DNA of 8,213 nt, taken from positions 1 through 8,213 of the forward strand of contig JAFXOO010000103.1 in NCBI GenBank assembly GCA_017528675.1. Reading direction: 5' to 3'. Made by a program: the position numbers and the translations under genes. The notes below the pieces were generated by a model. The model saw only the letters and a program-made list of their open reading frames with translations. It did not search any database and was not told the DNA's origin. Origin of the DNA: Oscillospiraceae bacterium (GTDB lineage: Bacteria; Bacillota; Clostridia; Oscillospirales; Ruminococcaceae). The stretch's first letter is position 1; every line of letters begins with the position of its first letter. This document shows positions 1 to 6,455 of the stretch, one piece after another.

Positions 1-129
1 AACTATTACTGCGAGCTCAAATGGGGCGATTCCCGTGGCTATGACATCTGTGTCAATTCAAGCCGGCTTGGCATCGAAAAGACCGCCGACTTCCTGGAGC
101 AGTACATCCGTGCCCGCATGATCCCCTGA
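1..129 (+). CDS. Cytidylate kinase-like family protein, C-terminal fragment
   Basis: Open from the window edge to a TGA at 127-129, giving 42 residues that begin NYYCELKWGDSRGYDICVNS and end in QYIRARMIP. The pattern of Lys-Trp-Gly-Asp, then a Tyr-Asp-Ile/Leu-Cys core followed by Asn-Ser-Ser and Leu-Gly-Ile-Glu, then a closing helix, matches the C-terminal end of the cytidylate-kinase-like proteins (Cytidylate_kin2) common in Firmicutes. These are P-loop NMP-kinase-fold proteins whose true substrate is mostly untested. The P-loop lies outside the window, so the call rests on the tail alone. The gene is followed 15 nt later by a strong terminator and is transcriptionally separate from the lyase downstream. 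Confidence 0.6.
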   Translation, partial: NYYCELKWGDSRGYDICVNSSRLGIEKTADFLEQYIRARMIP

Positions 130-144
130 CATACCGCATTCATA

Positions 145-176
145 CCCCCTGACCCGCTGACGGTCAGGGGGTTTTT
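145..176 (+). terminator. Intrinsic terminator of the cytidylate kinase-like gene
   Basis: CCCCCTGACC (145-154) pairs perfectly with GGTCAGGGGG (162-171) across a 7-nt loop and is followed by TTTTT (172-176). It lies 15 nt after the stop codon. There is no matching A-run on the left flank, so it should act only on plus-strand transcripts. Confidence 0.95.
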
Positions 177-219
177 GGATACAGTATGCAAAATGCAATA
201 AAGGTGATGCATTACGCTA

Positions 220-248
220 TTGAAAATGGTTAGAATTTGTGTTATGAT
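220..248 (+). promoter_or_regulatory. Sigma-A promoter of the rhamnogalacturonan lyase gene
   Basis: TTGAAA at 220-225 and TATGAT at 243-248 are separated by exactly 17 nt, one mismatch from consensus in each hexamer. The predicted transcription start is near 255, leaving a leader of about 120 nt. The promoter sits where an upstream in-frame TTG would otherwise allow a longer reading frame. That argues that the 52 extra N-terminal codons are not translated. Confidence 0.8.
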
Positions 249-302
249 TTACTTGGTTCATATTTTGGCAACATATATAGAGCGAACTGTCAGAATCAGG
301 AA

Positions 303-349
303 GCTATGGGTGCAGGACGCAGCCCGTAGCAGCGTACAGAAAAGCGTCC
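303..349 (+). ncRNA. H-type pseudoknot in the 5' leader of the lyase mRNA (candidate cis-regulatory RNA)
   Basis: Stem 1 is GCTATGGG (303-310) with CCCGTAGC (323-330): 8 bp including one G-U. Its loop contains GGACGC (315-320), which is a perfect 6-bp complement of GCGTCC (344-349). The connecting segments are 4 nt (311-314), 2 nt (321-322) and 13 nt (331-343, ending in an A-run). These lengths suit a classical H-type pseudoknot in which the A-rich third loop crosses stem 1. It lies wholly inside the predicted transcript and ends 14 nt before the GGGG core of the ribosome binding site. I could not assign it to a named riboswitch: the hallmarks of c-di-GMP-I, TPP, cobalamin, FMN and SAM-II are absent. 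A competing helix, 331-335 with 350-354, is possible. The fold is seen in the sequence; a regulatory role is inferred. Confidence 0.55.
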
Positions 350-361
350 ACGCTATTATCA

Positions 362-367
362 AAGGGG
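362..367 (+). promoter_or_regulatory. Ribosome binding site that fixes the lyase start
   Basis: AAGGGG at 362-367 is spaced 8 nt from the ATG at 376 but only 2 nt from the in-frame ATG at 370. The start is therefore placed at 376, immediately before the Lys-Lys-Arg-Arg of the signal peptide. Confidence 0.75.
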
Positions 368-375
368 AAATGACA

Positions 376-3300
376 ATGAAGAAAAGAAGATGGGTCTCCG
401 CATTGACAGCAGCATCCATGTGCCTCTCACTCGGCACAGCGGCAAGCCCGCTGCTGACGGCACACGCAGCCGCTGCAAACAACACCGCCTATAACAAGAC
501 CGGCAGCATGGTGCTGGAGTATCTTGACCGGAGCATCTGTGCTGTGAATACCGGCTCCGGCATGCTTGTCAACTGGCGGTTCCTCGCAACGGATCCGGAC
601 AATGCCGTGTTCAGGCTCTACCGGGACAACACGCTGATCTACACCTCCACCGAAAAATCCGGCGGTGCGACGTGCTTCCTGGATAAATCCGGAACCACCA
701 ATTCCGTCTACAAGGTCGAGACCTACAGCGGCACACAGCTTCTCTCGTCCGACACCTGCTCGATTCAGTCCTCCGGCACCTATTTTGATCTCCGACTCGA
801 CCAGCCCGCCAAGGGCTCGGACGGCGGCACCTATTCACCGAATGATATGTCCGTCGGTGATGTGGACGGCGACGGCGTGTATGAGCTGTTTGTCAAGTGG
901 GATCCGTCTACCTCCAAGGACAATTCCCAGAAGGGCAAGACCGACAAGGTCTATATCGACTGCTACACCCTCACCGGCAAAAAGCTGTGGCGCATTGATC
1001 TCGGTGTGAACATCCGTGCAGGTGCGCATTATACGCAGTTCTACGTTGCCGACTTCGACCTCGACGGCAGGTGCGAAATGACCTGCAAGACCTCCGACGG
1101 CACGGTGGACGGCACAGGTAAGGTCATCGGGGATGCCTCCAAGGTCTACCGGGACAGCAGCGGCCTGATCTATTCCGGCAATGAGTTCTACACCCTCTTT
1201 GACGGCGCAACGGGCGCAGCACTCGATACCGTCAACTATGAGCCCGGCAGAGGTGACCCCACAAAATGGGGTAAGTCCTCCGATAAATACAACCGTGTGG
1301 AGCGCTACTGGGGCAGCGTTGCCTATCTGGACGGCGTGCATCCGAGCGTCATCACCGGGCGTGGCTACTACGCCCGTCTGACAGCAACCGCCTATTCCGT
1401 AGAAAACAAAAAGCTCAAAAAGCTCTGGACTTACGATTCCGGCACCTCCAATGCCTCCGATAATGCTTTCGGTGACGGCAATCACAATTCCATGGTTGCA
1501 GATGTGGACGGTGACGGCAGGCACGAGATTGTGTCAGGCTCTGCTATCATCGACGACAATGGCAAGCTCTACTACACCACCAACCAGGGACACGGTGATG
1601 CAATGCATGTCGGAGATCTTGATCCGGCAAATCCCGGCACCGAGGTCTGGATCTGTCATGAGGAAAGCAGCTCTGGCTATGGTGTCACCCTCTACGATGC
1701 CGACCAGAAGAAGATTCTCTACCACCAGAACGGCGCCGGCGACACCGGACGCTGCTGTGCCGACAATGTATGGGCAGGCAATCCCGGTGCAGAATGCTGG
1801 GGCAACAAGCTTTCGGATAACTCCACGCCCGTAGTCAGCACAAACGGTACCGTGCTCAACTGCCGCCGCCCTGCGATCAACTTCCTGAGCTACTGGGACG
1901 GCGACCTGGAGCGTGAAATACTTGACGGCTATACCGATTCCCCGGCCACCATCTCAAAGATGACCGGTGATGCCGGCAAGACCACCATCACAAACCTGCT
2001 TGTCACAGACGGCTACTACACCTGCAACACCACCAAGGGCACGCCCTGCCTTTCCGCCGATATCTTCGGTGACTGGCGTGAGGAACTGATTGTCCGCAAG
2101 GCAGACGGCTCCGGCATCCGTATCTATACAACGCCCTACGATACCGATTACCGCATCCAGTGCCTGATGCACGACCCGCAGTACCGCTGCCAGGTTTCCT
2201 CGCAGAACACTGCCTACAACCAGCCCCCGCACACAAGCTTCTTCCTTGGCACAGGCTATGATCTGCCCGCACGGCCTGCCTGCACGGTACTGGGCGGGAA
2301 TCCCGTCCCGGTTGGCAAGCAGGGGCTCACGATGGATACCAATAAAACCTACATCATCCGGAATGCCGGCTCCGGGCTTGACCTTGAGGTGGAAGACAGC
2401 AGGGCAGAGAACGGCACCAATGTCCGGCAGGGAACTACCGGCGGCAATCTCTGGACACTGCAAGAAGCCGGTGACGGGTACTACTATATCTATTCCGCAC
2501 TTGGCGACGGCAAGACCTTCCTGCTTGACATCGACTACGGCAAGACCGAAAACGGCACCAACATCGGTATCTGGAGCAATACGGACAGCGATGCGCAGCT
2601 TTTCAAATTTGTGGACAACGGTGACGGCACAGTCGGCATCGTCACGAAGGTAACAAACGACCAGTCCGGTATCGGCGTGACCGGTGCATCCAGGGAGGAG
2701 GGCGCCAATGTCATCGAATGGGCATGCAATGACAGTGCAGACCAGAAATGGCAGCTCCTTCCCTACATTCCACCGCTGAACGGCAAGCTGATCCGGAACC
2801 TTCAGGTTGCAGAGGATGCCTATTATCAGGCATGGCGGATTGACGAAGCAGCAAACGGCAGCGCTGTCTTTGGTGACCGGGATGTGACATTCCTCACACT
2901 CCCAGCTTCTCTTTCCGGCGCTGAACAGATTGTGACAGCGTGTGATGCCAAAAATACCGCAGGCGATCTGGCGACCTTTACCGCTGCACAGGATATCACC
3001 GTCTATGTGGGACTTGACAAGCGGCTGGAGACAGTGCCTGCATGGATGAGCGACTATGCCAAGACCGATCTGACGGCGGAGAACAACAATGATGTCACAT
3101 TTGAATTCTACCAAAAGGCCGTGAAAGCCGGTGAAACCGTGACACTTGGCACCAACGGACAGAGCGCTTACTGTGTCAACTACACAGTACTTGTCGCCGC
3201 AGCCGGAAACTCTCTCCGGGGTGATGTGAACGTGGACGGCAAGTATGATGTGGCCGATATTATTGCACTCCAGAAGTGGCTGCTTGCTGTTCCGGACAGT

Positions 3301-3396
3301 ACCCTGAAGAACGGCATGGCAGGCGATTTCGATGACAACGGCGTCCTCGACGTCTTTGACCTGGCGCTCATGAAACGGGCGCTCCTTGCACGGTAA
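376..3396 (+). CDS. Secreted dockerin-bearing rhamnogalacturonan lyase, family PL11
   Basis: A 1006-residue extracellular enzyme predicted to cleave the rhamnose-galacturonate backbone of rhamnogalacturonan I by beta-elimination. Residues 1-31 form a Sec signal peptide: a KKRR start, a hydrophobic core and Ala-His-Ala before the likely cleavage site. A short Ig-like region (about 46-135) leads into the PL11 beta-propeller (about 150-645), in the style of Bacillus YesW/YesX. The propeller shows DxDxDG calcium motifs at 162-167, 226-231 and 376-381. Residues 656-797 form a ricin-B-type carbohydrate-binding domain with a QKW at 790-792. Next, about 800-940, is a beta-sandwich domain of the type found at the C-terminus of bacterial pectinases. 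The end is a type I dockerin with two calcium loops: D950, N952, D954, D958, D961 and D984, D986, N988, D992, D995. The dockerin implies attachment to a cell-surface cellulosome. The gene has its own promoter, leader and terminator. Endo versus exo activity cannot be read from the sequence. Confidence 0.93.
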   Translation: MKKRRWVSALTAASMCLSLGTAASPLLTAHAAAANNTAYNKTGSMVLEYLDRSICAVNTGSGMLVNWRFLATDPDNAVFRLYRDNTLIYTSTEKSGGATCFLDKSGTTNSVYKVETYSGTQLLSSDTCSIQSSGTYFDLRLDQPAKGSDGGTYSPNDMSVGDVDGDGVYELFVKWDPSTSKDNSQKGKTDKVYIDCYTLTGKKLWRIDLGVNIRAGAHYTQFYVADFDLDGRCEMTCKTSDGTVDGTGKVIGDASKVYRDSSGLIYSGNEFYTLFDGATGAALDTVNYEPGRGDPTKWGKSSDKYNRVERYWGSVAYLDGVHPSVITGRGYYARLTATAYSVENKKLKKLWTYDSGTSNASDNAFGDGNHNSMVADVDGDGRHEIVSGSAIIDDNGKLYYTTNQGHGDAMHVGDLDPANPGTEVWICHEESSSGYGVTLYDADQKKILYHQNGAGDTGRCCADNVWAGNPGAECWGNKLSDNSTPVVSTNGTVLNCRRPAINFLSYWDGDLEREILDGYTDSPATISKMTGDAGKTTITNLLVTDGYYTCNTTKGTPCLSADIFGDWREELIVRKADGSGIRIYTTPYDTDYRIQCLMHDPQYRCQVSSQNTAYNQPPHTSFFLGTGYDLPARPACTVLGGNPVPVGKQGLTMDTNKTYIIRNAGSGLDLEVEDSRAENGTNVRQGTTGGNLWTLQEAGDGYYYIYSALGDGKTFLLDIDYGKTENGTNIGIWSNTDSDAQLFKFVDNGDGTVGIVTKVTNDQSGIGVTGASREEGANVIEWACNDSADQKWQLLPYIPPLNGKLIRNLQVAEDAYYQAWRIDEAANGSAVFGDRDVTFLTLPASLSGAEQIVTACDAKNTAGDLATFTAAQDITVYVGLDKRLETVPAWMSDYAKTDLTAENNNDVTFEFYQKAVKAGETVTLGTNGQSAYCVNYTVLVAAAGNSLRGDVNVDGKYDVADIIALQKWLLAVPDSTLKNGMAGDFDDNGVLDVFDLALMKRALLAR

Positions 3397-3431
3397 TAAG
3401 CGCTCCGATAAAACGCCCCCGGATCAATGAA

Positions 3432-3505
3432 ATGCACCCCTTTGTCAGACTATGCGGTATCATAAAGATATACCGCTTCAAAGTCTGACGAAGGGGGGCA
3501 TTTTT
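3432..3505 (+). terminator. Very long hairpin terminator after the lyase gene
   Basis: Three stem blocks stack: GCGGTAT (3454-3460) with ATACCGC (3470-3476), GTCAGACT (3444-3451) with AGTCTGAC (3482-3489), and CCCCTT (3437-3442) with AAGGGG (3491-3496). Beyond one A/G mismatch, ATGC (3432-3435) pairs with GCAT (3498-3501). The U-run is 3501-3505. With close to 30 paired positions it is much longer than a normal terminator and could also be a copy of a dispersed palindromic repeat. The opposite flank lacks a T-run, so it favours plus-strand termination. Confidence 0.85.
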
Positions 3506-3528
3506 GCCTGATACTGATTTTTCATCAA

Positions 3529-3596
3529 GCTGTTGAAAGGGCACGGTGAGAAGCGTGCACCACCAGCTCTGTGCGGTATTGCCCTAACAACTTAGC
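3529..3596. repeat. Nested inverted repeat in the convergent intergenic region, function unknown
   Basis: GCTGTTG (3529-3535) faces CAAC (3588-3591) and AGC (3594-3596), with a 2-nt TT bulge. After a symmetric AA/AA internal loop, AGGGCA (3538-3543) pairs with TGCCCT (3580-3585). The enclosed 36 nt can form smaller helices, for example GGTG with CACC. No U-run follows on either strand, so it does not look like a terminator. It lies between the lyase terminator and the 3' end of the convergent pnuC. It could be an interspersed palindromic element or a small structured RNA. The short open frames crossing it have no ribosome binding site and no recognisable domain. Confidence 0.4.
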
Positions 3597-3671
3597 GAAA
3601 ACAAAACTGCGGGTACCGTCTGAAGAACAATGGATATCCTGCAATAGCGCAGCATATGCCAGAGATCCCGG

Positions 3672-3694
3672 AAAATGCAAGCGGTATCCTTGCA
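3672..3694 (-). terminator. Probable weak intrinsic terminator of pnuC
   Basis: On the minus strand TGCAAG (3694-3689) pairs with CTTGCA (3681-3676) over a 7-nt loop and is followed by TTTT (3675-3672). It starts 6 nt after the pnuC stop codon. The stem is only 6 bp and the U-run is short, so termination may be incomplete and may be helped by the structured region just beyond. Confidence 0.5.
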
Positions 3695-3700
3695 CAGATT

Positions 3701-4420
3701 TCAGACTGCGTGCCTGCCCGAATCGTTTGCCGGGCATGCGGTCTGCCGTTCCTGCATCCTCTGCCAACTGAAAAAACTGTAGATGTCATTGATAAGAAAT
3801 ACGGCAAAGCAAACGACGACAGAGATATATCTTGTGTCTTTCATGCTCGCCATCACCCACAGAACAATCAGCACAATGTCATTGGCGGAGTAGGCAATGG
3901 CATAGAACGGACTGCGCCGGAACGTCAGATAGACGGCGATGAAGCTTGTGGTGACAGACAGTGTACTCGGAATGAGGTTTGCTGTATGGAAGGCTTTCAG
4001 GATGAAGTAGAAGCCTGCCGTGACAATTGCGGCAAGAGCGAACAGCCCCAGGGTTTCTGCTTTGTGGATGGTGTTGACTCTGACCTCTGCTTTGTTGTCC
4101 TGAAAGGGATGCTTCAGCCAGGCGATCAGTGCAACTACCGCCATCGGCATTGTCATGCCGAGATAGGTCACCATTTCCCCGTAATAGGCGAAACGGAAGG
4201 AGAGGATCCCATATAATAAGCTGAACAGAATCACAAGTACCTGACCGGCAGGATTGCCCTTGGCATTGAGAATCAGGTAGGTTACACCGATCAGGGAAGC
4301 ACACAGAGTCAGGACATTTTCCCTGTCGAACAGCAAAAATGCCCCCAGCACCAGAACGGTGGAAACGCCCCATAACAGAAGCTCGGATTTTGTAAAATAG
4401 GTTTTGATGCGTTGTATCAT
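3701..4420 (-). CDS. pnuC: PnuC-family vitamin-precursor transporter (nicotinamide riboside type)
   Basis: A 239-residue integral membrane protein of the PnuC family, which moves nicotinamide riboside or related vitamin precursors inward by facilitated diffusion, trapped by phosphorylation in the cytoplasm. About seven or eight hydrophobic segments are visible, near residues 14-31, 35-52, 59-78, 84-102, 123-142, 153-167, 174-191 and 198-216. Family-like stretches include NAKGNPAG (52-59), FAYYGEMVTYLGMTMPM (77-93), ANDIVLIVLW (179-188) and INDIYSFFSW (210-219). The start at 4420 is chosen because AGGAGG lies 5 nt upstream. An in-frame ATG at 4495 would place translation inside the attenuator and has no good binding site. 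The gene has its own strong promoter and a switch-like leader. PnuC relatives for thiamine, riboflavin or deoxynucleosides exist, so the substrate is inferred from overall resemblance only. Confidence 0.85.
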   Translation of the reverse strand: MIQRIKTYFTKSELLLWGVSTVLVLGAFLLFDRENVLTLCASLIGVTYLILNAKGNPAGQVLVILFSLLYGILSFRFAYYGEMVTYLGMTMPMAVVALIAWLKHPFQDNKAEVRVNTIHKAETLGLFALAAIVTAGFYFILKAFHTANLIPSTLSVTTSFIAVYLTFRRSPFYAIAYSANDIVLIVLWVMASMKDTRYISVVVCFAVFLINDIYSFFSWQRMQERQTACPANDSGRHAV

Positions 4421-4432
4421 AATGACCTCCTG

Positions 4433-4487
4433 AAAAAAGCACCTGCCTACACATCTTCTAAGACCTAATGATGTGTAAACAGATGCT
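4433..4487 (-). terminator. Attenuator terminator in the pnuC leader
   Basis: In RNA sense AGCATCTGTTTACACATC (4487-4470) pairs along all 18 positions, three of them G-U, with GATGTGTAGGCAGGTGCT (4455-4438). The loop is 14 nt and a T-run (4438-4433) follows immediately. It lies between the pnuC promoter and the AGGAGG site, so read-through would be needed for expression. Placing an intrinsic terminator here is the hallmark of a premature-termination switch. Confidence 0.75.
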
Positions 4488-4526
4488 TTCTGCATCAGCT
4501 ACCCGGTGGCAGCAACGATTCGGTTG
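4482..4526 (-). promoter_or_regulatory. Candidate antiterminator and sensor hairpins of the pnuC leader
   Basis: In RNA sense three hairpins precede the terminator. CAAC(4526-4523)/GTTG(4516-4513) starts almost at the predicted 5' end. GCTGCC(4513-4508)/GGTAGC(4503-4498) has an ACCG loop. GATGC(4496-4492)/GCATC(4486-4482) has an AGAAA loop. The last one uses bases that form the foot of the terminator. If it persists, the remaining terminator helix keeps only its upper 12 bp and is separated from the U-run by 6 nt, so termination should fail. The ligand is unknown; NAD(H), nicotinamide riboside or another PnuC substrate would be logical. I do not see the conserved core of TPP, FMN or preQ1 riboswitches or a T-box. 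Confidence 0.5.
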
Positions 4527-4534
4527 TGATTCTG

Positions 4535-4563
4535 ATTATAGCACAAATGAGAGAACTTGTCAA
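4535..4563 (-). promoter_or_regulatory. Consensus promoter of pnuC
   Basis: On the minus strand TTGACA (4563-4558), 17 nt, then TATAAT (4540-4535) is a perfect sigma-A match. It is also preceded by a TGC extended -10. Predicted start of transcription is near 4528. So strong a promoter in front of a transporter fits control after initiation, by the attenuator downstream. Confidence 0.9.
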
Positions 4564-4654
4564 GTCTGTCCCGGAGAAGCTGCGAGGGAGCTGGGCTGAA
4601 GATGCTGCACAGCCTTTCCGAATCTGCTTTTGCCCCCTGCACCCGCTGACCGCA

Positions 4655-5761
4655 TCACTTTGACTGTCTGCGTAGCCAGTCCATCAGCACATCAACGATG
4701 TAATTCTGCTCCTCCGGATTCAGCGCTTTTCCGGCAGGGATATGATGCCATTTTTCCAGACAGCCACGGCAGCAGCATCCTGTGGCGTGCTGTGCAAGAA
4801 AGACAGGGTGTCCCTTCATCGGAGTCTGTTTGCCGTCATGTTCGGGATTCTCCGCAGACAGCCGCCTGGCAACAAAATCCTGCGCATGACGGCGTATCGT
4901 ATCCATGCCCTTTTCAGCAATATACGCCCTATCCTGAGCAGACAGATGGAAGCGGCTTCTGAACTCTGATCTGCTTAGTCTGTCAAACAAAGCTGCCCGC
5001 TCCGGAAGCTGATACCGGATTGCCTCTGCCGAACCGGTGCCGGGAATATAGCTGTACCCTGATTTTTTCGCTTGGTGCATCTGTATCTTCCGGTCGATGT
5101 GATAAACTTTTCCGTCCTTCCGGAATACGGCACCCGTCTGTTTGAACGTAAACGGCACGCCATTGCGGATACATGCACGCCGCACCTCCTGAATCCATCG
5201 GAAATCGCAGAGTCTTGCGTTCTTTCCGGACTCTCCGCCGCAGATGACATGTTCAATCTTACCCGATGCAAGATATTGTTCCATGTGGATTTCTTCAAGC
5301 ATCGGCTCACAGATCACCTCACGGTGTCTGATCGGGAGTTCCAGCAGAATCGGGAGTCTGTAGTCTGTTCTGTTCTGGTTCTCACAGGTGCTGCATATAG
5401 TCACATGCTCCCAGCCGTCACCCCAGTCCGGCGGAATGCACTGCATGAATCTGTCTATCCGCTTGGTGATGATTTGGAATTGCAGATCATCCCTCTGCCG
5501 GATCATATCCCAGCATTCCTGACGCCATGCATCCGCTGTATCCAGAAAGAAATCCGATGTCATACAGGCAAACACGATCCCGCCAGCCGCAGTCAGCTTA
5601 TAGTCTCTCTGACGGTTCTTTTTCAGCGGCAGACGAAAGTCGCCGCTTTTTGCAACGACTGATGCATCCTTGCCGATGCTTTCATCCCGTCTGTAAACAT
5701 AGCAGTTTGCGCATCCCGGACTGATCTTATGGCAGCCGTGCCACGGATTCCAGATCTGCAT
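4655..5761 (-). CDS. DUF5131 (Gp37/Gp68-like) - DUF4186 fusion protein
   Basis: A 368-residue cytoplasmic protein of two conserved modules. Residues 1 to about 240 match DUF5131, the phage Gp37/Gp68 family. It opens with WNPWHGC and a C10-x6-C17-x2-C20 cluster, continues with MTSDFFLD (67-74), CENQ (126-129) and CGGESG (174-179), and closes with FTFKQTG (204-210). The Cys spacing resembles an iron-sulfur site of radical-SAM type, but the chemistry is not established. Residues about 258-366 match DUF4186, with HDGKQTPMKGHPVF (308-321), a cluster of H318, H325, C329, C330, C331 and C334, and KWHH (337-340), which could bind metal. The start follows AGGAGG by 5 nt. It begins 20 nt after the tetR stop with no terminator between them, so the two are probably co-transcribed. 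No prophage genes surround it. Function is unknown; a tie to the divergent exporter is inferred from position. Confidence 0.85.
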   Translation of the reverse strand: MQIWNPWHGCHKISPGCANCYVYRRDESIGKDASVVAKSGDFRLPLKKNRQRDYKLTAAGGIVFACMTSDFFLDTADAWRQECWDMIRQRDDLQFQIITKRIDRFMQCIPPDWGDGWEHVTICSTCENQNRTDYRLPILLELPIRHREVICEPMLEEIHMEQYLASGKIEHVICGGESGKNARLCDFRWIQEVRRACIRNGVPFTFKQTGAVFRKDGKVYHIDRKIQMHQAKKSGYSYIPGTGSAEAIRYQLPERAALFDRLSRSEFRSRFHLSAQDRAYIAEKGMDTIRRHAQDFVARRLSAENPEHDGKQTPMKGHPVFLAQHATGCCCRGCLEKWHHIPAGKALNPEEQNYIVDVLMDWLRRQSK

Positions 5762-5781
5762 AGGCTCCTCCTTTCAGGCGT

Positions 5782-6420
5782 TTACGGAGAAATACTCCGT
5801 CCCGGTTTCAATGCGCCCTGGTGGCTGCGGATGATGAGCCGTATGGTCTGGTACAGATCAGGTTTGAGCTTTTCCAGGCTGCATGGCTCCTGGTAGAGAA
5901 TTGCGGAATAGCATGCACCGGATACCAGCTCTATAATCAGAAACAGCATCGTTTCCGGGTCACGGAACATGTACGGCGAATCGCTGAGCATTTTTGCATA
6001 GACATCCCCGAAGTTGACATCCTCCTCCATCACTGGTGAAGTCAGCGCCGTTTTGAACAGCCCCCAGCTCAGATTCTTGGAAATGAATGTCAGCAGCGCC
6101 TTGTTTTCGTTGAGCTGACCGATGATATTGTCGATAATCCGGATGATCTTCTCCTCAATATTCAGCGTTTCCCAGTCCGGCTGCTGTTCCAGGGTGCTGA
6201 CCGCCGCACGGAAAAGCTGGCTGGATTTGTGGGAGATAAGCTTGTTCCGGATGTCATACTTGTCCTTGAAATAGAGGTAGAATGTTCCCTTTGCCACGCC
6301 CGCACTGGCCACGATATCAGCAATGGAGGTCTTGCTGAAGCCTTTGGTAGTAAAGTGCTCAAAGGCCGTATTCAGCAGGGAACTCTCCTTGCGGCGCTTA
6401 TTGAGTTCCAGTTTTCCCAT
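5782..6420 (-). CDS. TetR-family transcriptional regulator
   Basis: A 212-residue TetR/AcrR-type repressor. The N-terminal DNA-binding domain occupies about residues 10-56: FTTKGFSKTSIADIVASAGV followed by AKGTFYLYFKDK, with the usual helix-turn-helix at about 31-50. The C-terminal part is helical and variable, as expected of the ligand-binding and dimer domain, and gives no clue to the inducer. I place the start at the ATG of 6420-6418, where GAGGTG is spaced 6 nt. The in-frame GTG at 6429 overlaps that binding site. It is the first gene of a minus-strand operon with the DUF5131-DUF4186 gene. It is divergent from the MMPL exporter, with three palindromic operators between them, so it likely represses the exporter and itself. 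Confidence 0.93.
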   Translation of the reverse strand: MGKLELNKRRKESSLLNTAFEHFTTKGFSKTSIADIVASAGVAKGTFYLYFKDKYDIRNKLISHKSSQLFRAAVSTLEQQPDWETLNIEEKIIRIIDNIIGQLNENKALLTFISKNLSWGLFKTALTSPVMEEDVNFGDVYAKMLSDSPYMFRDPETMLFLIIELVSGACYSAILYQEPCSLEKLKPDLYQTIRLIIRSHQGALKPGRSISP

Positions 6421-6455
6421 AGCATTCACCTCTGGCTGAATGGATTCTTTTCTTC

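Noticed and set aside
220..375. In-frame N-terminal extension of the lyase from a TTG at 220
   Set aside because: The stretch contains the promoter hexamers and the pseudoknot, has no ribosome binding site, and would bury the signal peptide 52 residues inside the protein.
1954..3114. 386-residue open frame on the minus strand inside the lyase gene
   Set aside because: Antisense shadow of a GC-biased coding frame, with Cys- and Ile-rich composition, no recognisable domain and no binding site. The plus strand encodes clear protein domains across the same bases.
3525..3807. Short open frames on both strands between the lyase and pnuC
   Set aside because: They overlap one another, the nested palindrome and the pnuC 3' end, lack binding sites and show no domain, so they are treated as non-coding.
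4421..4495. Leader peptide or N-terminal extension of pnuC from the ATG at 4495
   Set aside because: It is in frame with pnuC without a stop, so it is not a separate leader peptide. It has no good binding site and covers the attenuator hairpins. The AGGAGG before 4420 is far better.
4433..4528. TPP, FMN or preQ1 riboswitch, or T-box, ahead of pnuC
   Set aside because: None of the conserved cores, such as CTGAGA with ACCTGA for TPP or TGGNACCGCG for a T-box, is present.
4564..4654. Terminator after the DUF5131-DUF4186 gene
   Set aside because: Small inverted repeats such as GGCTG/CAGCC occur but no T-run follows on the minus strand, so I cannot support a terminator here; some read-through toward pnuC is possible.
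4655..5761. Prophage remnant suggested by the Gp37/Gp68 name
   Set aside because: No phage structural, integrase or lysis gene and no attachment repeat is near; the neighbours are a regulator, transporters and a chromosomal pectinase.
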